Part shown: positions 19,856 through 29,442 of the stretch, piece after piece
Layout: each line of letters starts with the position of its first letter
Numbering within the stretch: the stretch's first letter is position 1
Origin: Alphaproteobacteria bacterium
Lineage (GTDB): Bacteria > Pseudomonadota > Alphaproteobacteria > GCA-2731375
DNA length: 30,685 nucleotides
Assembly: GCA_028281075.1 (NCBI GenBank)
Contig: JANQKO010000201.1
Coordinates: forward strand, 1 to 30,685
Reading direction: 5' to 3'
Made by a program: the position numbers and the translations under genes
Notes under the pieces: generated by a model
What the model was told of the DNA's origin: nothing
The model's input: only the letters and a program-made list of their open reading frames with translations
Databases searched by the model: none

Positions 19856-20176
19856 ATGGCTGACCAGACCAAGATTGACGAAACCACCCGGGTCGAGCTG
19901 GAAGCCGCGGCCTTCCGCCGGCTTGTCGAGCATCTGCGCGCGCGCACCGATGTCCAGAACATCGACCTCATGAACCTCGCCGGCTTCTGCCGCAACTGCC
20001 TGTCGGGCTGGTACCAGGACGCCGCCGCCGACAAGGGCATCCCGCTGGAAAAGCTGGAGGCCCGCGAGATCGTCTACGGCATGCCGTTTGACGAATGGAA
20101 GGCGAAATACCAGACCGAGGCGACGCCGGAACAGAAGGCCGCCTTCGCCGAATCGCACAAGGCGGCGGGCCACTGA
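19856..20176 (+). CDS. DUF1244 family protein
   Basis: The protein has 106 residues from the ATG at 19856, which follows a strong CAGGAGG. The block DVQNIDLMNLAGFCRNCLSGWYQDAA with its CRNC pair and the later REIVYGMPFDEWKAKYQ identify DUF1244, a small cytoplasmic protein conserved in alphaproteobacteria. The two Cys in CRNC could bind a metal or act in redox. Function is unknown. It stands 54 bp after the ligase gene. Confidence 0.9.
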   Translation: MADQTKIDETTRVELEAAAFRRLVEHLRARTDVQNIDLMNLAGFCRNCLSGWYQDAAADKGIPLEKLEAREIVYGMPFDEWKAKYQTEATPEQKAAFAESHKAAGH

Positions 20177-20206
20177 TCGGCGGGATCACGCCGGCCATTC
20201 GGCGCG

Positions 20207-20235
20207 TTGCGCACGTGCCCTGATCTGAGTATGTT
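20207..20235 (+). promoter_or_regulatory. Candidate promoter for gapR
   Basis: TTGCGC at 20207 and TATGTT at 20230 are separated by 17 bases and lie about 87 bp upstream of the gapR start. The match to sigma-70 consensus is partial. Confidence 0.3.
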
Positions 20236-20321
20236 CGCGGCCCGGCCGGACGCGCCGGCGGGACCGTCATGCTGTCATCCACAGCACGTAATCAGTTTCA
20301 GTCATCAGGGAGCGCAGGGCC

Positions 20322-20567
20322 ATGGCCGACGTCGGGGGCATTGCCGCGGACCGCTTACGCAGCTTCATCGAGCGCATCGAGCGGTTGGAGGAGGAAAAGG
20401 CGGCGCTGGCCGCCGATGTGCGTGAGATCTATGCCGAGGCCAAGAGCGTCGGTTTCGATCCCAAGATCATGCGCCAGGTGATCAAGCTGCGGAAGCTGGA
20501 CACGGCCGAGTTGCAGGAACAGGACGCGCTGCTGGACACCTACAAGCACGCGCTGGGCATGGAGTGA
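20322..20567 (+). CDS. gapR: GapR-like nucleoid-associated protein (DUF2312)
   Basis: This 81-residue protein has the DUF2312 pattern DRLRSFIERIERLEEEKAALAADVREIYAEAKSVGFDPKIMRQVIKLRKLDTAELQEQDALLDTYKHALGME. The N-terminal two-thirds is a long coiled-coil helix and the KxxRQVIKLRK segment is the basic DNA-contact region. In Caulobacter the homologue GapR binds AT-rich, overtwisted DNA ahead of replication and transcription machinery and is essential. A purine-rich site lies before the ATG. The sequence is highly typical for alphaproteobacteria and supports the taxonomic placement. Confidence 0.92.
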   Translation: MADVGGIAADRLRSFIERIERLEEEKAALAADVREIYAEAKSVGFDPKIMRQVIKLRKLDTAELQEQDALLDTYKHALGME

Positions 20568-20572
20568 ACGGG

Positions 20573-21901
20573 ATGGCACGCGAGATCAAATCGGTCGCCG
20601 TGATGGGGGCCGGCACCATGGGCGCGGGCATCGCCGCGCATTGCGCCGCCAGGGGCTTCGACGTGCTGCTGCTGGACCTGCCGGCGAAGGACGGCGACCG
20701 CAACGCCATCGCGCTCGGCGCCAGGGACCGGATGGTGACCGGCAAGCCGGCGGCGCTCGACAACGCCGCCGACGCCGAGCGGATCGCCGTCGGCAATTTC
20801 GAGGACGATCTCGCCAAGGTCGCCGGCTACGATCTGATCGTCGAGGCCGTGGCCGAGAACCTGGAGATCAAGCGCGGCCTGTTCGAGCGGCTGGAGGCGG
20901 CGCGCCGCGACGGCTCGATCCTCGCCACCAACACCAGCGGCATCCCGCTGAAGGACATCGCCGCCGACATGCCCGAGCGCCTGCGCCGGGACATCGCCGT
21001 CACCCATTTCTTCAATCCCGTCAAGGTCATGAAGCTGGTCGAGCTGGTGCCGGGCGCGGACACCGAGGCCGACGTGATGGAAAGCCTCGCCGGCTTCATC
21101 CACGGTGGCCTCGGCAAGGGCGTGGTCTGGGCCAAGGACACGGTCAACTTCATCGCCAACCGCATCGGCTGCTTCTGGATGCTGGCCGGCCTGCACGAGG
21201 CGGACAAGGCCTTCGCCGAGGGCCTGACCATCGAGGATATCGACGCGGCCATGAGCGCGCCGGTCGGCGTGCCGGCGACGGGCCTGTTCGGCCTGGTCGA
21301 CCTGATCGGGCTCGACGTCATGCATCTGGTGGCCGAGAACCTGGCCGCCAATCTCGGCGCCGACGATGCCGGCCGGCAATACGCGTCGTTCCCGCCGAAG
21401 GTCGCGGCCATGCACGGGCGCGGCCAGCTCGGCCGCAAGGCCGGCGGCGGCTTCTACCGCATGCGCAAGACCGACGACGGCGGCCGCCTGAAGGAGACCT
21501 TCGATCTCGGCCGCGAGGACTGGCGCGCGGCCGCCACCGCCGAACTCGACGCCGGTCACCAGACGCTTGACGGCCTGCTGATGGCGGACGATGCGCTCGG
21601 CCGCTTCGCCTGGCGGGTGATGGGCGCGACGCTGCTCTACGCCGCCGACCTGGTGCCGGACATCGCCGACGATATCGTCAACGTCGACCGGGCCATGCGC
21701 TGGGGCTTCGCCTGGCGCCGGGGACCGTTCGAGATGCTGGACGCGCTGGGGCCGGCCAGGATCATCGACCGGCTCGCGGCCGACGGCGCGGCGCCGCCGA
21801 AGATGCTGAAGGTCTTGCGGGACGCGGGCGCCGAGAGCTTCTACCGCGACGACGGCGCCACGTTTCTCGGCGCCGACGGCCAATGGCACGCCGTTTCCTA
21901 G
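20573..21901 (+). CDS. 3-hydroxyacyl-CoA dehydrogenase (FadN-like, without hydratase domain)
   Basis: This 442-residue protein begins with a Rossmann motif VAVMGAGTMGAGIAAHCAARG. The substrate/catalytic region shows EAVAENLEIKRGLFERLE, NTSGIPLKDIA and the catalytic His in VTHFFNPVKVMKLVE. Two C-terminal 3HCDH domains follow, VKDTVNFIANRIGCFWML...-like and RFAWRVMGATLLYAADLV..DRAMRWGFAWRRGPFEMLDALG. It would oxidise 3-hydroxyacyl-CoA with NAD in beta-oxidation. The layout matches the first part of long FadN/FadB-type proteins, but the frame stops here and no enoyl-CoA hydratase domain follows. The ATG at 20573 lies 5 bp after the gapR stop, so the two probably share a transcript. Confidence 0.9.
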   Translation: MAREIKSVAVMGAGTMGAGIAAHCAARGFDVLLLDLPAKDGDRNAIALGARDRMVTGKPAALDNAADAERIAVGNFEDDLAKVAGYDLIVEAVAENLEIKRGLFERLEAARRDGSILATNTSGIPLKDIAADMPERLRRDIAVTHFFNPVKVMKLVELVPGADTEADVMESLAGFIHGGLGKGVVWAKDTVNFIANRIGCFWMLAGLHEADKAFAEGLTIEDIDAAMSAPVGVPATGLFGLVDLIGLDVMHLVAENLAANLGADDAGRQYASFPPKVAAMHGRGQLGRKAGGGFYRMRKTDDGGRLKETFDLGREDWRAAATAELDAGHQTLDGLLMADDALGRFAWRVMGATLLYAADLVPDIADDIVNVDRAMRWGFAWRRGPFEMLDALGPARIIDRLAADGAAPPKMLKVLRDAGAESFYRDDGATFLGADGQWHAVS

Positions 21902-22161
21902 CCCCGCTGCTGCTGGGCGGGCTGCTCGCCGCCGCCTCCACGGCGCCGGCGGCCGAGATCATGCGCTGTTCCAGCACCGGCCTGCAGCCGCCGGTGCCGG
22001 CGACCTCGGTGTCCTGCATTTTCCCCGGCGAGAACGAAGGCCGGCGCGTCTCGCTTGCCGAACTCTACGCGGCCGGTTGGAAGATCCGGACCATGGCGCG
22101 CGAGCCGGAACGCGGCCAGCCGCCGCGTCCGGTCTGGTGGATGTATCTCGACCGCGATTAG
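21883..22161 (+). CDS. Small exported protein of unknown function
   Basis: This 92-residue protein overlaps the end of the dehydrogenase by 19 bp. A Sec signal peptide (MARRFLAPLLLGGLLAAASTAPAA, cleavage before EIM) is followed by about 68 residues with two Cys (MRC and SVSC) that could form a disulfide in the periplasm, and a Trp-rich end RPVWWMYLDRD. No family is recognised. The stop overlaps the convergent hydrolase stop by a few bases. Confidence 0.65.
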   Translation: MARRFLAPLLLGGLLAAASTAPAAEIMRCSSTGLQPPVPATSVSCIFPGENEGRRVSLAELYAAGWKIRTMAREPERGQPPRPVWWMYLDRD

Positions 22162-23285
22162 CTCGTCCCGGAACCGAGGTCGCGCAGGAATGCCAGCAGC
22201 AGCGCGGCGACCTCTTCGGGCCGTTCCTGCTGCACCCAGTGGCCGGCGCCGTCGATCAGGTGGCAGCCCCGGAACCGCGTGCAGGCCCTGGTCCGCATGG
22301 CCTCGATGGCGCCGGGCGCCTGGTAGATGCCCCAGTCCTGCCGGCCGGCGATGAAGGCCGCCGGCACGTCGATCGTACGGCCGGCGAACAGCCGCAGATC
22401 GGCCGCGTTCCGGCCGCCCGTCACGCAGCGGTACCATTGCAGGCCGCCCTGGAAGCCGGTGCGGCCGAACGCTTCGGCATAGACCGCCAGCTCGGCGTCC
22501 GTCAGCCATTGGCAGGCGGCGATCTCGGCCGGCGACGGCATCGCCTCGGCGACCGTCTCGGCCATGCCCTTGTCCAGGTCCATGACATAGTAGGTCGGCA
22601 GCTCGGCCAGCGCGTCGGCGTGCCAGCCGGCGAGCGGATAGGGCCGGTTTTGCGGCCAGTCGGCGCTCTTGTGGTGATAGTAGGCGCGCAGGAAGTCGTG
22701 GATGCCCTGCGGACAGTCGCGCATGTCGGCGTCGGCCGCGGGCCCGGAATAGTACCACTGGTAATGCTTGCGTGGCCGGGGCAGCGCCGCGAGGTCGTCG
22801 TGGATGGTGTCGACCCTGGCGCGGGACGCGAGCGACGGCGTGCCGCCGAACGGCGCGCTCATCATCACCACCGCCGGGAACACGTCGGGGCGGATCAGCG
22901 CGCAGCAGGCGGCGACCGGCGCGCCGAAATCGTGGCCGATCACGGCGTCGACCGAGGTATGGCCCAGCGCCGAGACCAGGCCCAGGGCGTCGGTTACCAG
23001 GTTGAAGAAGCCGAACGGCGCGATCGGGTCGTCATAGGCGCCGGCCCAGCCGGTCGTGCGGCCATAGCCACGCTGGTCCGGCGCGATGACGTGATAGCCG
23101 GCCCCGGCCAGGATCGGCATCACCTTGCGCCAGCTATAGGCCAGTTCCGGAAAGCCGTGCAGCAGCAGCAGGCGCGGCCGCGCGCCGCCGTCATCGCCGG
23201 CTTCCAGCACATGCATGGTAAGGCCGTTGCCGTTGTCGACGAACCGCGCGCGGATGCCGGGCGGCAGCGTGTGGGTGTCGGTCAT
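22158..23285 (-). CDS. Alpha/beta hydrolase, epoxide hydrolase-like
   Basis: From the ATG at 23285 the protein has 375 residues. A further ATG at 23303 directly abuts the selD stop and is the alternative start. The oxyanion motif is LLLHGFPELAYSWRKV, the nucleophile elbow GHDFGAPVA (Asp), and the catalytic His is in GAGHWVQQERPEEVA; an acid in RQDWGIY is probable. A cap-domain Tyr pair (YYHHKS, QWYYSG) fits epoxide hydrolases, in which Tyr residues polarise the epoxide; haloalkane dehalogenases are the near alternative. It is the last gene of the selenocysteine island and is likely co-transcribed with selD. A functional link with the selenoprotein is inferred from position only. Confidence 0.85.
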   Translation of the reverse strand: MTDTHTLPPGIRARFVDNGNGLTMHVLEAGDDGGARPRLLLLHGFPELAYSWRKVMPILAGAGYHVIAPDQRGYGRTTGWAGAYDDPIAPFGFFNLVTDALGLVSALGHTSVDAVIGHDFGAPVAACCALIRPDVFPAVVMMSAPFGGTPSLASRARVDTIHDDLAALPRPRKHYQWYYSGPAADADMRDCPQGIHDFLRAYYHHKSADWPQNRPYPLAGWHADALAELPTYYVMDLDKGMAETVAEAMPSPAEIAACQWLTDAELAVYAEAFGRTGFQGGLQWYRCVTGGRNAADLRLFAGRTIDVPAAFIAGRQDWGIYQAPGAIEAMRTRACTRFRGCHLIDGAGHWVQQERPEEVAALLLAFLRDLGSGTS

Positions 23286-23303
23286 CGTCTCGGAACCCTT
23301 CAT

Positions 23304-25529
<2,226 letters not shown>

Positions 25530-25569
25530 TCTTCGTTCCTCCCGGCGTCCCCCGCGCCGGGAGACGACG

Positions 25570-26118
25570 TCAACTCCGTTGCCAGATCCGCTTGGCCTGC
25601 GACAGCGCCTCGGCGACCCGGCCGTCGATCTCTTCCGAGGTCAGCGTGCTCAGCGGATGGGCGATCACCACCGGTTCCAGCCCGTCCATGCCCAGGGCGG
25701 CCCGCTGCACCTCGGCCTCGCGCACGAACGCCGTCGTGACGATGACCGCTGTCGGCAGGCCCCGGGTCTCCAGGCTCACGGCGTCATGCATACAGCACGA
25801 CGTGCAAGAGCCTCAGTCGCCGATGGCGGTCAGCACCACGTCGTTGCCGGCGACGATCTCGTCGATCAGCGCCGGCGCCGCGTTCTTGGAAAAACTCTCC
25901 TTGCAGTAATGGTTGACCTCGGCGAAGCGGATCTCGTCCGACAACTGGCTGCTGATCCGGCGCAGCAGCTTGCCGGCGTTCCATTTGCTGTTGTCCAGCA
26001 CCGCCAGCCGCAGACCGTCGAGGCCGGCGGCGCGCGCGGCCAGCGGCGTCGCTTCGGCGTCGACGACGCCGCGCGGGTCGTAGACGCGGACGCCCCGGCC
26101 GTTGTCCTGCGATGTCAT
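25570..26118 (-). CDS. UGSC-type selenoprotein with in-frame UGA (Sec102)
   Basis: Two adjacent minus-strand frames are one gene of 182 residues when the TGA at 25813-25815 is read as selenocysteine. The start ATG at 26118 has GGAGG at good spacing. The N-terminal half contains LRLAVLDNSKWNAGKLLRRI (about 36-55), then VVLTAIGD-U-GSCTSCC, then MHDAVSLETRGLPTAVIVTTAFVREA and a VVIAHPLSTLT segment. The U-x-x-C-x-x-C motif matches the known UGSC family, where homologues have Cys in place of Sec (CGSC), and resembles the Sec motif of glycine/sarcosine reductase GrdB-type proteins. A SECIS-like hairpin follows the UGA. It is probably a redox or reductase subunit with an unknown substrate. It is surrounded by selA, selB, selC and selD. 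The call is confident, the biochemical role is not. Confidence 0.92.
25773..25812 (-). promoter_or_regulatory. Bacterial SECIS-like element of the UGSC selenoprotein
   Basis: The 40 bases directly after the UGA fold with a 5-bp lower stem (GGCUC with GAGCC) and an 8-bp upper stem (CGUCGUGC with GCAUGACG, one G-U pair). The apical loop is UGUAU. The loop starts 18 nt after the UGA and has G at its second position followed by U. This fits the published bacterial SECIS description: a short stem, a small loop with G in the first two positions and a 16-37 nt distance. It would be bound by SelB. Confidence 0.82.
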
Positions 26119-26140
26119 ATGCGTTTCCTCCATGGATCTT

Positions 26141-27271
26141 CTAGAGGTAGCAGGTGCCGTCGACGCAGACCGGACCGCTTTGCGGCGCGGCGCCGTCGAT
26201 ACCGCGCAGCACCGGGCCGCTCATATGGCCCCAGCCGGGGATGAAGGCCGAGAACCGGCCGGCCGCGCCGCCGGCGACGAACAGGTGGATGTGATCCCGG
26301 TCCGGCACGATCGGGATGCGGGAGTCGGGATCGCGGCGGTACCAGCGTGGCAGGTTGCGGTTATAGACCTTGCCGTAGCGATGGTCGAAGGCGATATCGC
26401 CGAACCGGTTCCAGGCGTTCGACCAGAGATAGGACCGGATGTCGTGGCGGGTCCAGCCGTCGCCGGCGATGGTCGCCGCGTGCTCGGGGCCCAGCACGAC
26501 GGCGCAGTGACCGCTGCTGACGGCGTTGTTGTGCGCGAAGGTCGCCATGGCCGAAACGATGCTGTCCAGCACGCCGCGGGCGTCGTTGGCGACGTGGTTG
26601 GTGACGCTGTGCGGCCCCTCGGCGGCGATGACGAAGACCGAGGAATCTTCCGGTCCGAAGCCTTTCTCGACGTGATAGGGCGCGAACGGGCTCGCTTCCT
26701 CGTTCTCGGCGATGCAGTAGGTGTATTTGCCGGGATGGCCCAGCGCGCTCTTGTCCAGGTCGTCCGGCCAGGCGCCGCCGACGTTCAGCAGCACCAGGCG
26801 GATGGCCCGGCCGATGGTGGCGTTCGCGCGGTTGCCCGAGCCGAAGACGTTGCAGCCGGCATTCATGCCGATGCGGCCGCGGATCGGGCCGTTGACCACC
26901 AGCAGCGGCGCCGCCATGTGCGTCGTCGCCTGCACGCCGTTCAGGTTGAAGGCCGGCGCGCAGAGCGCCAGGATCGCCGCGCGCACGACGGGCGCATAGT
27001 CGGGCCGGCAGCCGGCCATGACCATGTTGATCGCCAGTACCTGGCGGGTGAGGCCGCCCCAGCGCGGCGGCACCCGGCATTCGACCCGGTCCGGCTCGCC
27101 GCCCAGTGCTGCGACCATGGCGGCGACGCTCTCGGGCGTCGGCGGCACCACGGGCAGGCCGTCGGTCAGGCCCTGCTCGAAGTACCATTCGACCGCGTCC
27201 GCGCCGTCGGGCAGCGTCATGGTGCCGTCGTCGCGGCCGGCGAAGGCGTCGACGCGGGCGTGATCGTTCAT
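26141..27271 (-). CDS. Protein of unknown function, likely partner of the UGSC selenoprotein
   Basis: The ATG at 27271 gives 376 residues; the frame extends upstream into the tRNA gene, which is not credible. No signal peptide or membrane segment is seen. Recognisable blocks are DAVEWYFEQGLTDGLPVVPPTPESVAAMV, CRVPPRWGGLTRQVLAINMVMAGCRPDY, NGPIRGRIGMNAGCNVFGSGNRANATIGRAIRLVLLNVGG, LGHPGKYTYCIAENEEASPFAPYHVEKGFG, FIPGWGHMSGPVLRGI and a C-terminal tail PVCVDGTCYL with two Cys five positions apart at the very end. Several other Cys are present, which suggests redox or metal chemistry. I do not recognise an enzyme class. The stop is 22 bp before the start of the selenoprotein gene and its start is 26 bp after selC, which argues for a shared function. 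Confidence 0.75.
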   Translation of the reverse strand: MNDHARVDAFAGRDDGTMTLPDGADAVEWYFEQGLTDGLPVVPPTPESVAAMVAALGGEPDRVECRVPPRWGGLTRQVLAINMVMAGCRPDYAPVVRAAILALCAPAFNLNGVQATTHMAAPLLVVNGPIRGRIGMNAGCNVFGSGNRANATIGRAIRLVLLNVGGAWPDDLDKSALGHPGKYTYCIAENEEASPFAPYHVEKGFGPEDSSVFVIAAEGPHSVTNHVANDARGVLDSIVSAMATFAHNNAVSSGHCAVVLGPEHAATIAGDGWTRHDIRSYLWSNAWNRFGDIAFDHRYGKVYNRNLPRWYRRDPDSRIPIVPDRDHIHLFVAGGAAGRFSAFIPGWGHMSGPVLRGIDGAAPQSGPVCVDGTCYL

Positions 27272-27297
27272 TCCTGGCGTCCCGATCGGTCCAGAAC

Positions 27298-27393
27298 TGG
27301 CGGAAGAGAGTGGGAGTTGAACCCACCAGGCACGTCTAACGCCCCTCACCGGATTTGAAGTCCGGGCGCCCCACCGGGGTGCGATTCCCTTCC
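27298..27393 (-). tRNA. selC: tRNA-Sec (anticodon UCA)
   Basis: The minus strand folds as a selenocysteine tRNA of 96 bases with an encoded CCA. It has an 8-bp acceptor stem (GGAAGGGA with TCTCTTCC, one G-U), discriminator G, an anticodon arm with CTTCAAA loop (anticodon UCA at 27356-27358), a long variable arm with loop TTAGA, and a GTGGG/CCCAC T-arm. These are the bacterial tRNA-Sec traits. It is charged with Ser by SerRS and converted to Sec by SelA, then carried by SelB to the UGA. It lies 26 bp before the partner gene on the same strand, so it may be processed from the operon transcript. Confidence 0.95.
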
Positions 27394-27497
27394 GCTGGCC
27401 GAAATCCTAGGCCCGCGCGCCGGCCGGGATCAAGCACGTATTAACAGGGGTAATCCCCGCTACTAATAGGGACTGTCCCTATTAATAGCTTTTGAAA
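27394..27497. other. Spacer between selB and selC with two inverted repeats
   Basis: This 104-bp spacer holds a perfect 10-bp-arm palindrome (27464-27484) and a smaller GGGG-TAAT-CCCC inverted repeat (27447-27458). The sequence around them is more AT-rich than the genes. No clear T-run terminator is seen on the minus strand, so read-through from selB into selC is possible. Confidence 0.55.
27464..27484. repeat. Perfect palindrome between selB and selC
   Basis: Ten-base arms TAATAGGGAC and GTCCCTATTA are exactly complementary around a single central base. The core resembles GGGACAGTCCC REP-type intergenic repeats that I recall being associated with RAYT transposases. It could equally be an operator or a weak terminator. 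Confidence 0.65.
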
Positions 27498-29429
27498 TCA
27501 ATAGTTTGGCTTGCCGAAGGCGTCGTCGGCGGTCTGCAGGACCCGCCGCCGCTCGCCGACGCGGCGGGTGACGTGGGCGGCGTCGAGGAATTCCAGCACC
27601 TCGATCGTCAGGTTCCGGCCGATGCCCGAGCGGTCCCGGTATTCGGCCGCGCTGAACAGGCCGTCGGCGGCGCGCGCCGCGGTTTCCTCGGCGATTTCCG
27701 CCAGGCGGTGCACGGCGGCCGGCGGATAATAGCGGTTCGGCGCCACCCGCAGCAGGTGGCCGAGGCGGGTCGCGCGGCCGAGAAAACCCTCCGTCGCCTC
27801 GACGTCCAGGTCGAGATCGGCGGCGAGCTCGCGCACGCGCGGCGGCCGGATGCCGCCCTCGGCGATCAGCGGCTCGGCCCGCCGCCAGAGTGCCGCGTCC
27901 TCGGGCGTCATCTCGGCCCGGTGATCGGGCAGGCGCAGGCTCAGGCCGTCGCGGCGCAGCGCGCCGTCCTGCAGCAGCCGGGCGACGGTGGCGGCCATCA
28001 GGGCGGTGGCGACGGGGTGGCCGAGCGCCCGCCGCAGGATCGTTTCCGCCGGTCCCAGGCTGTCGGGGTGTTGGGCATGCCAGCGTTCGAGGGTGTCCAG
28101 CACATCGTCGCGCAAGGCCCGCCAGCGATTCCTCGACAGGCCGACCGCCCGTTCGGCGACGGTAAGGCGCACCAGGTCTTGGCCGCGCCACAACGCGTCG
28201 GCCGCCTCGGGCGTCAGGTTCCAGGCGGTGGCGAAGTTTTGCAGGTCGACCAGACCGTCGGCCTGATCCAGAAGCGAGGCCAGTGCCCCGGTGGGCGTCG
28301 GCGCCGCCATCGCCGCGAGCTGCGCCAGGCGGGCCGGGCGGGCCCGGCCACGCGGCGGCGGAAACGGGTCCAGCACCATGCCGCCGGCGATGGTCCGCCG
28401 CGCCGACTGGTCGCGCAGGATGAAACGGTCGCCGCGCAGCGCGCCGATCGGCTGGTCGAGCACGAGCTGCACCAGGCCCGTGTCGCCCGGCGCGATCTGT
28501 CTCGGACCGAGAACGGCGACGCGGCCGGTGACGTCGCTCGCGGCCGCGTGCACGTGCACCGGGGTCCAGTGCGTCAGGGCGCGGGCTTCGCCGCCCAACA
28601 CGGTCAGCCTGGCGTCGAACCGCCGGGCCGGCGCATGCGCTTCGGGCGCGACGATCCAATCGCCGCGCCGGACCGTGACCCGCCGCAGGTCCGGGCCGGT
28701 GATGTTGAGGGCGCAGCGCTGGCCGGCGACGCCCGTTTCGGCCGCCCGGTCGAGGGCGCGGAGGCCGCGGACCCGGACCGGCACGCCCTGCGGCGACAGC
28801 AGCAGTTGATCGCCGGCCGTGACGCGGCCCGCCATCACCGCGCCGGTGACGACGAGGCCCGCCCCCGACACGGTGAAGCCGCGGTCGATGGCCAGCCGGA
28901 AATTGCCCTCGGCGTCACGGTCGCGGCCGGTCTGCGCCGCCGTCAGCAGTGCCTCGCGCAGCGCGCCGACGCCCGCGCCCGTCAGGCCCGATACCGGATA
29001 GACGTCCGCGTCCGCCAGCGCCGTGCCGGCCACGACCCCGCGCACCGCCGCCGTGACCGCGTCGACCCGCGCGTCGTCCACCCGGTCGACCTTGCTGATC
29101 GCCACCGCGCCGCGCGGCACGCCCAGCAGCTCGAGAATGGCCAGGTGCTCGCGCGTCTGCGGCATCGGGCCGTCGCCGGCGGCCACCACCAGCAGCGCGT
29201 AGTCGATGGCGGCGACGCCGGCGGCCATGTTGCGCACGAAGCGCTCGTGTCCGGGCACGTCGACGAAGCCCAGCACCTCGCCGCCGCCGAGATCGTGGTA
29301 GGCGAAGCCGAGATCGATCGACAGGCCGCGCTGCTTCTCCTCCGGCAGGCGGTCGGTGTCGACGCCGGTCAGCGCCTTGATCAGCGCCGTCTTGCCATGG
29401 TCGACATGACCGGCGGTGGCGACCAGCAT
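27498..29429 (-). CDS. selB: Selenocysteine-specific translation elongation factor SelB
   Basis: This 643-residue protein starts at the ATG at 29429. The GTPase domain has G1 GHVDHGKT (residues 7-14), G3 FVDVPGHERF and a G4-like ISKVDR, followed by two beta-barrel domains containing FTVSGAGLVVTGAVMAGRV and GDWIVAPEAHAPARRFDARLTVL. From about residue 380 onward a C-terminal region of winged-helix repeats (to KPNY) would bind the SECIS hairpin. Length and architecture are as in bacterial SelB. It delivers Sec-tRNA to UGA codons on the ribosome. It starts 13 bp after the selA stop, so the two are probably co-translated. The UGA stop is a normal terminator here, because the C-terminus matches the family's usual end. 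Confidence 0.95.
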   Translation of the reverse strand: MLVATAGHVDHGKTALIKALTGVDTDRLPEEKQRGLSIDLGFAYHDLGGGEVLGFVDVPGHERFVRNMAAGVAAIDYALLVVAAGDGPMPQTREHLAILELLGVPRGAVAISKVDRVDDARVDAVTAAVRGVVAGTALADADVYPVSGLTGAGVGALREALLTAAQTGRDRDAEGNFRLAIDRGFTVSGAGLVVTGAVMAGRVTAGDQLLLSPQGVPVRVRGLRALDRAAETGVAGQRCALNITGPDLRRVTVRRGDWIVAPEAHAPARRFDARLTVLGGEARALTHWTPVHVHAAASDVTGRVAVLGPRQIAPGDTGLVQLVLDQPIGALRGDRFILRDQSARRTIAGGMVLDPFPPPRGRARPARLAQLAAMAAPTPTGALASLLDQADGLVDLQNFATAWNLTPEAADALWRGQDLVRLTVAERAVGLSRNRWRALRDDVLDTLERWHAQHPDSLGPAETILRRALGHPVATALMAATVARLLQDGALRRDGLSLRLPDHRAEMTPEDAALWRRAEPLIAEGGIRPPRVRELAADLDLDVEATEGFLGRATRLGHLLRVAPNRYYPPAAVHRLAEIAEETAARAADGLFSAAEYRDRSGIGRNLTIEVLEFLDAAHVTRRVGERRRVLQTADDAFGKPNY

Positions 29430-29442
29430 CGGCGGCCGTCGC

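Noticed and set aside
25570..25815. Frame 25570-25791 taken as a separate small gene, or the UGSC gene taken as a pseudogene
   Set aside because: The sequence is continuous in frame across the TGA, the motif is the known UGSC pattern, a SECIS-like hairpin follows, and all sel genes are adjacent.
27440..27500. The UGA ending selB as a second Sec codon followed by a hairpin
   Set aside because: SelB already has its usual length and ending. The downstream palindrome would leave a 1-3 base loop without G in its first two positions, and the extension is only 18 codons of unlikely sequence.
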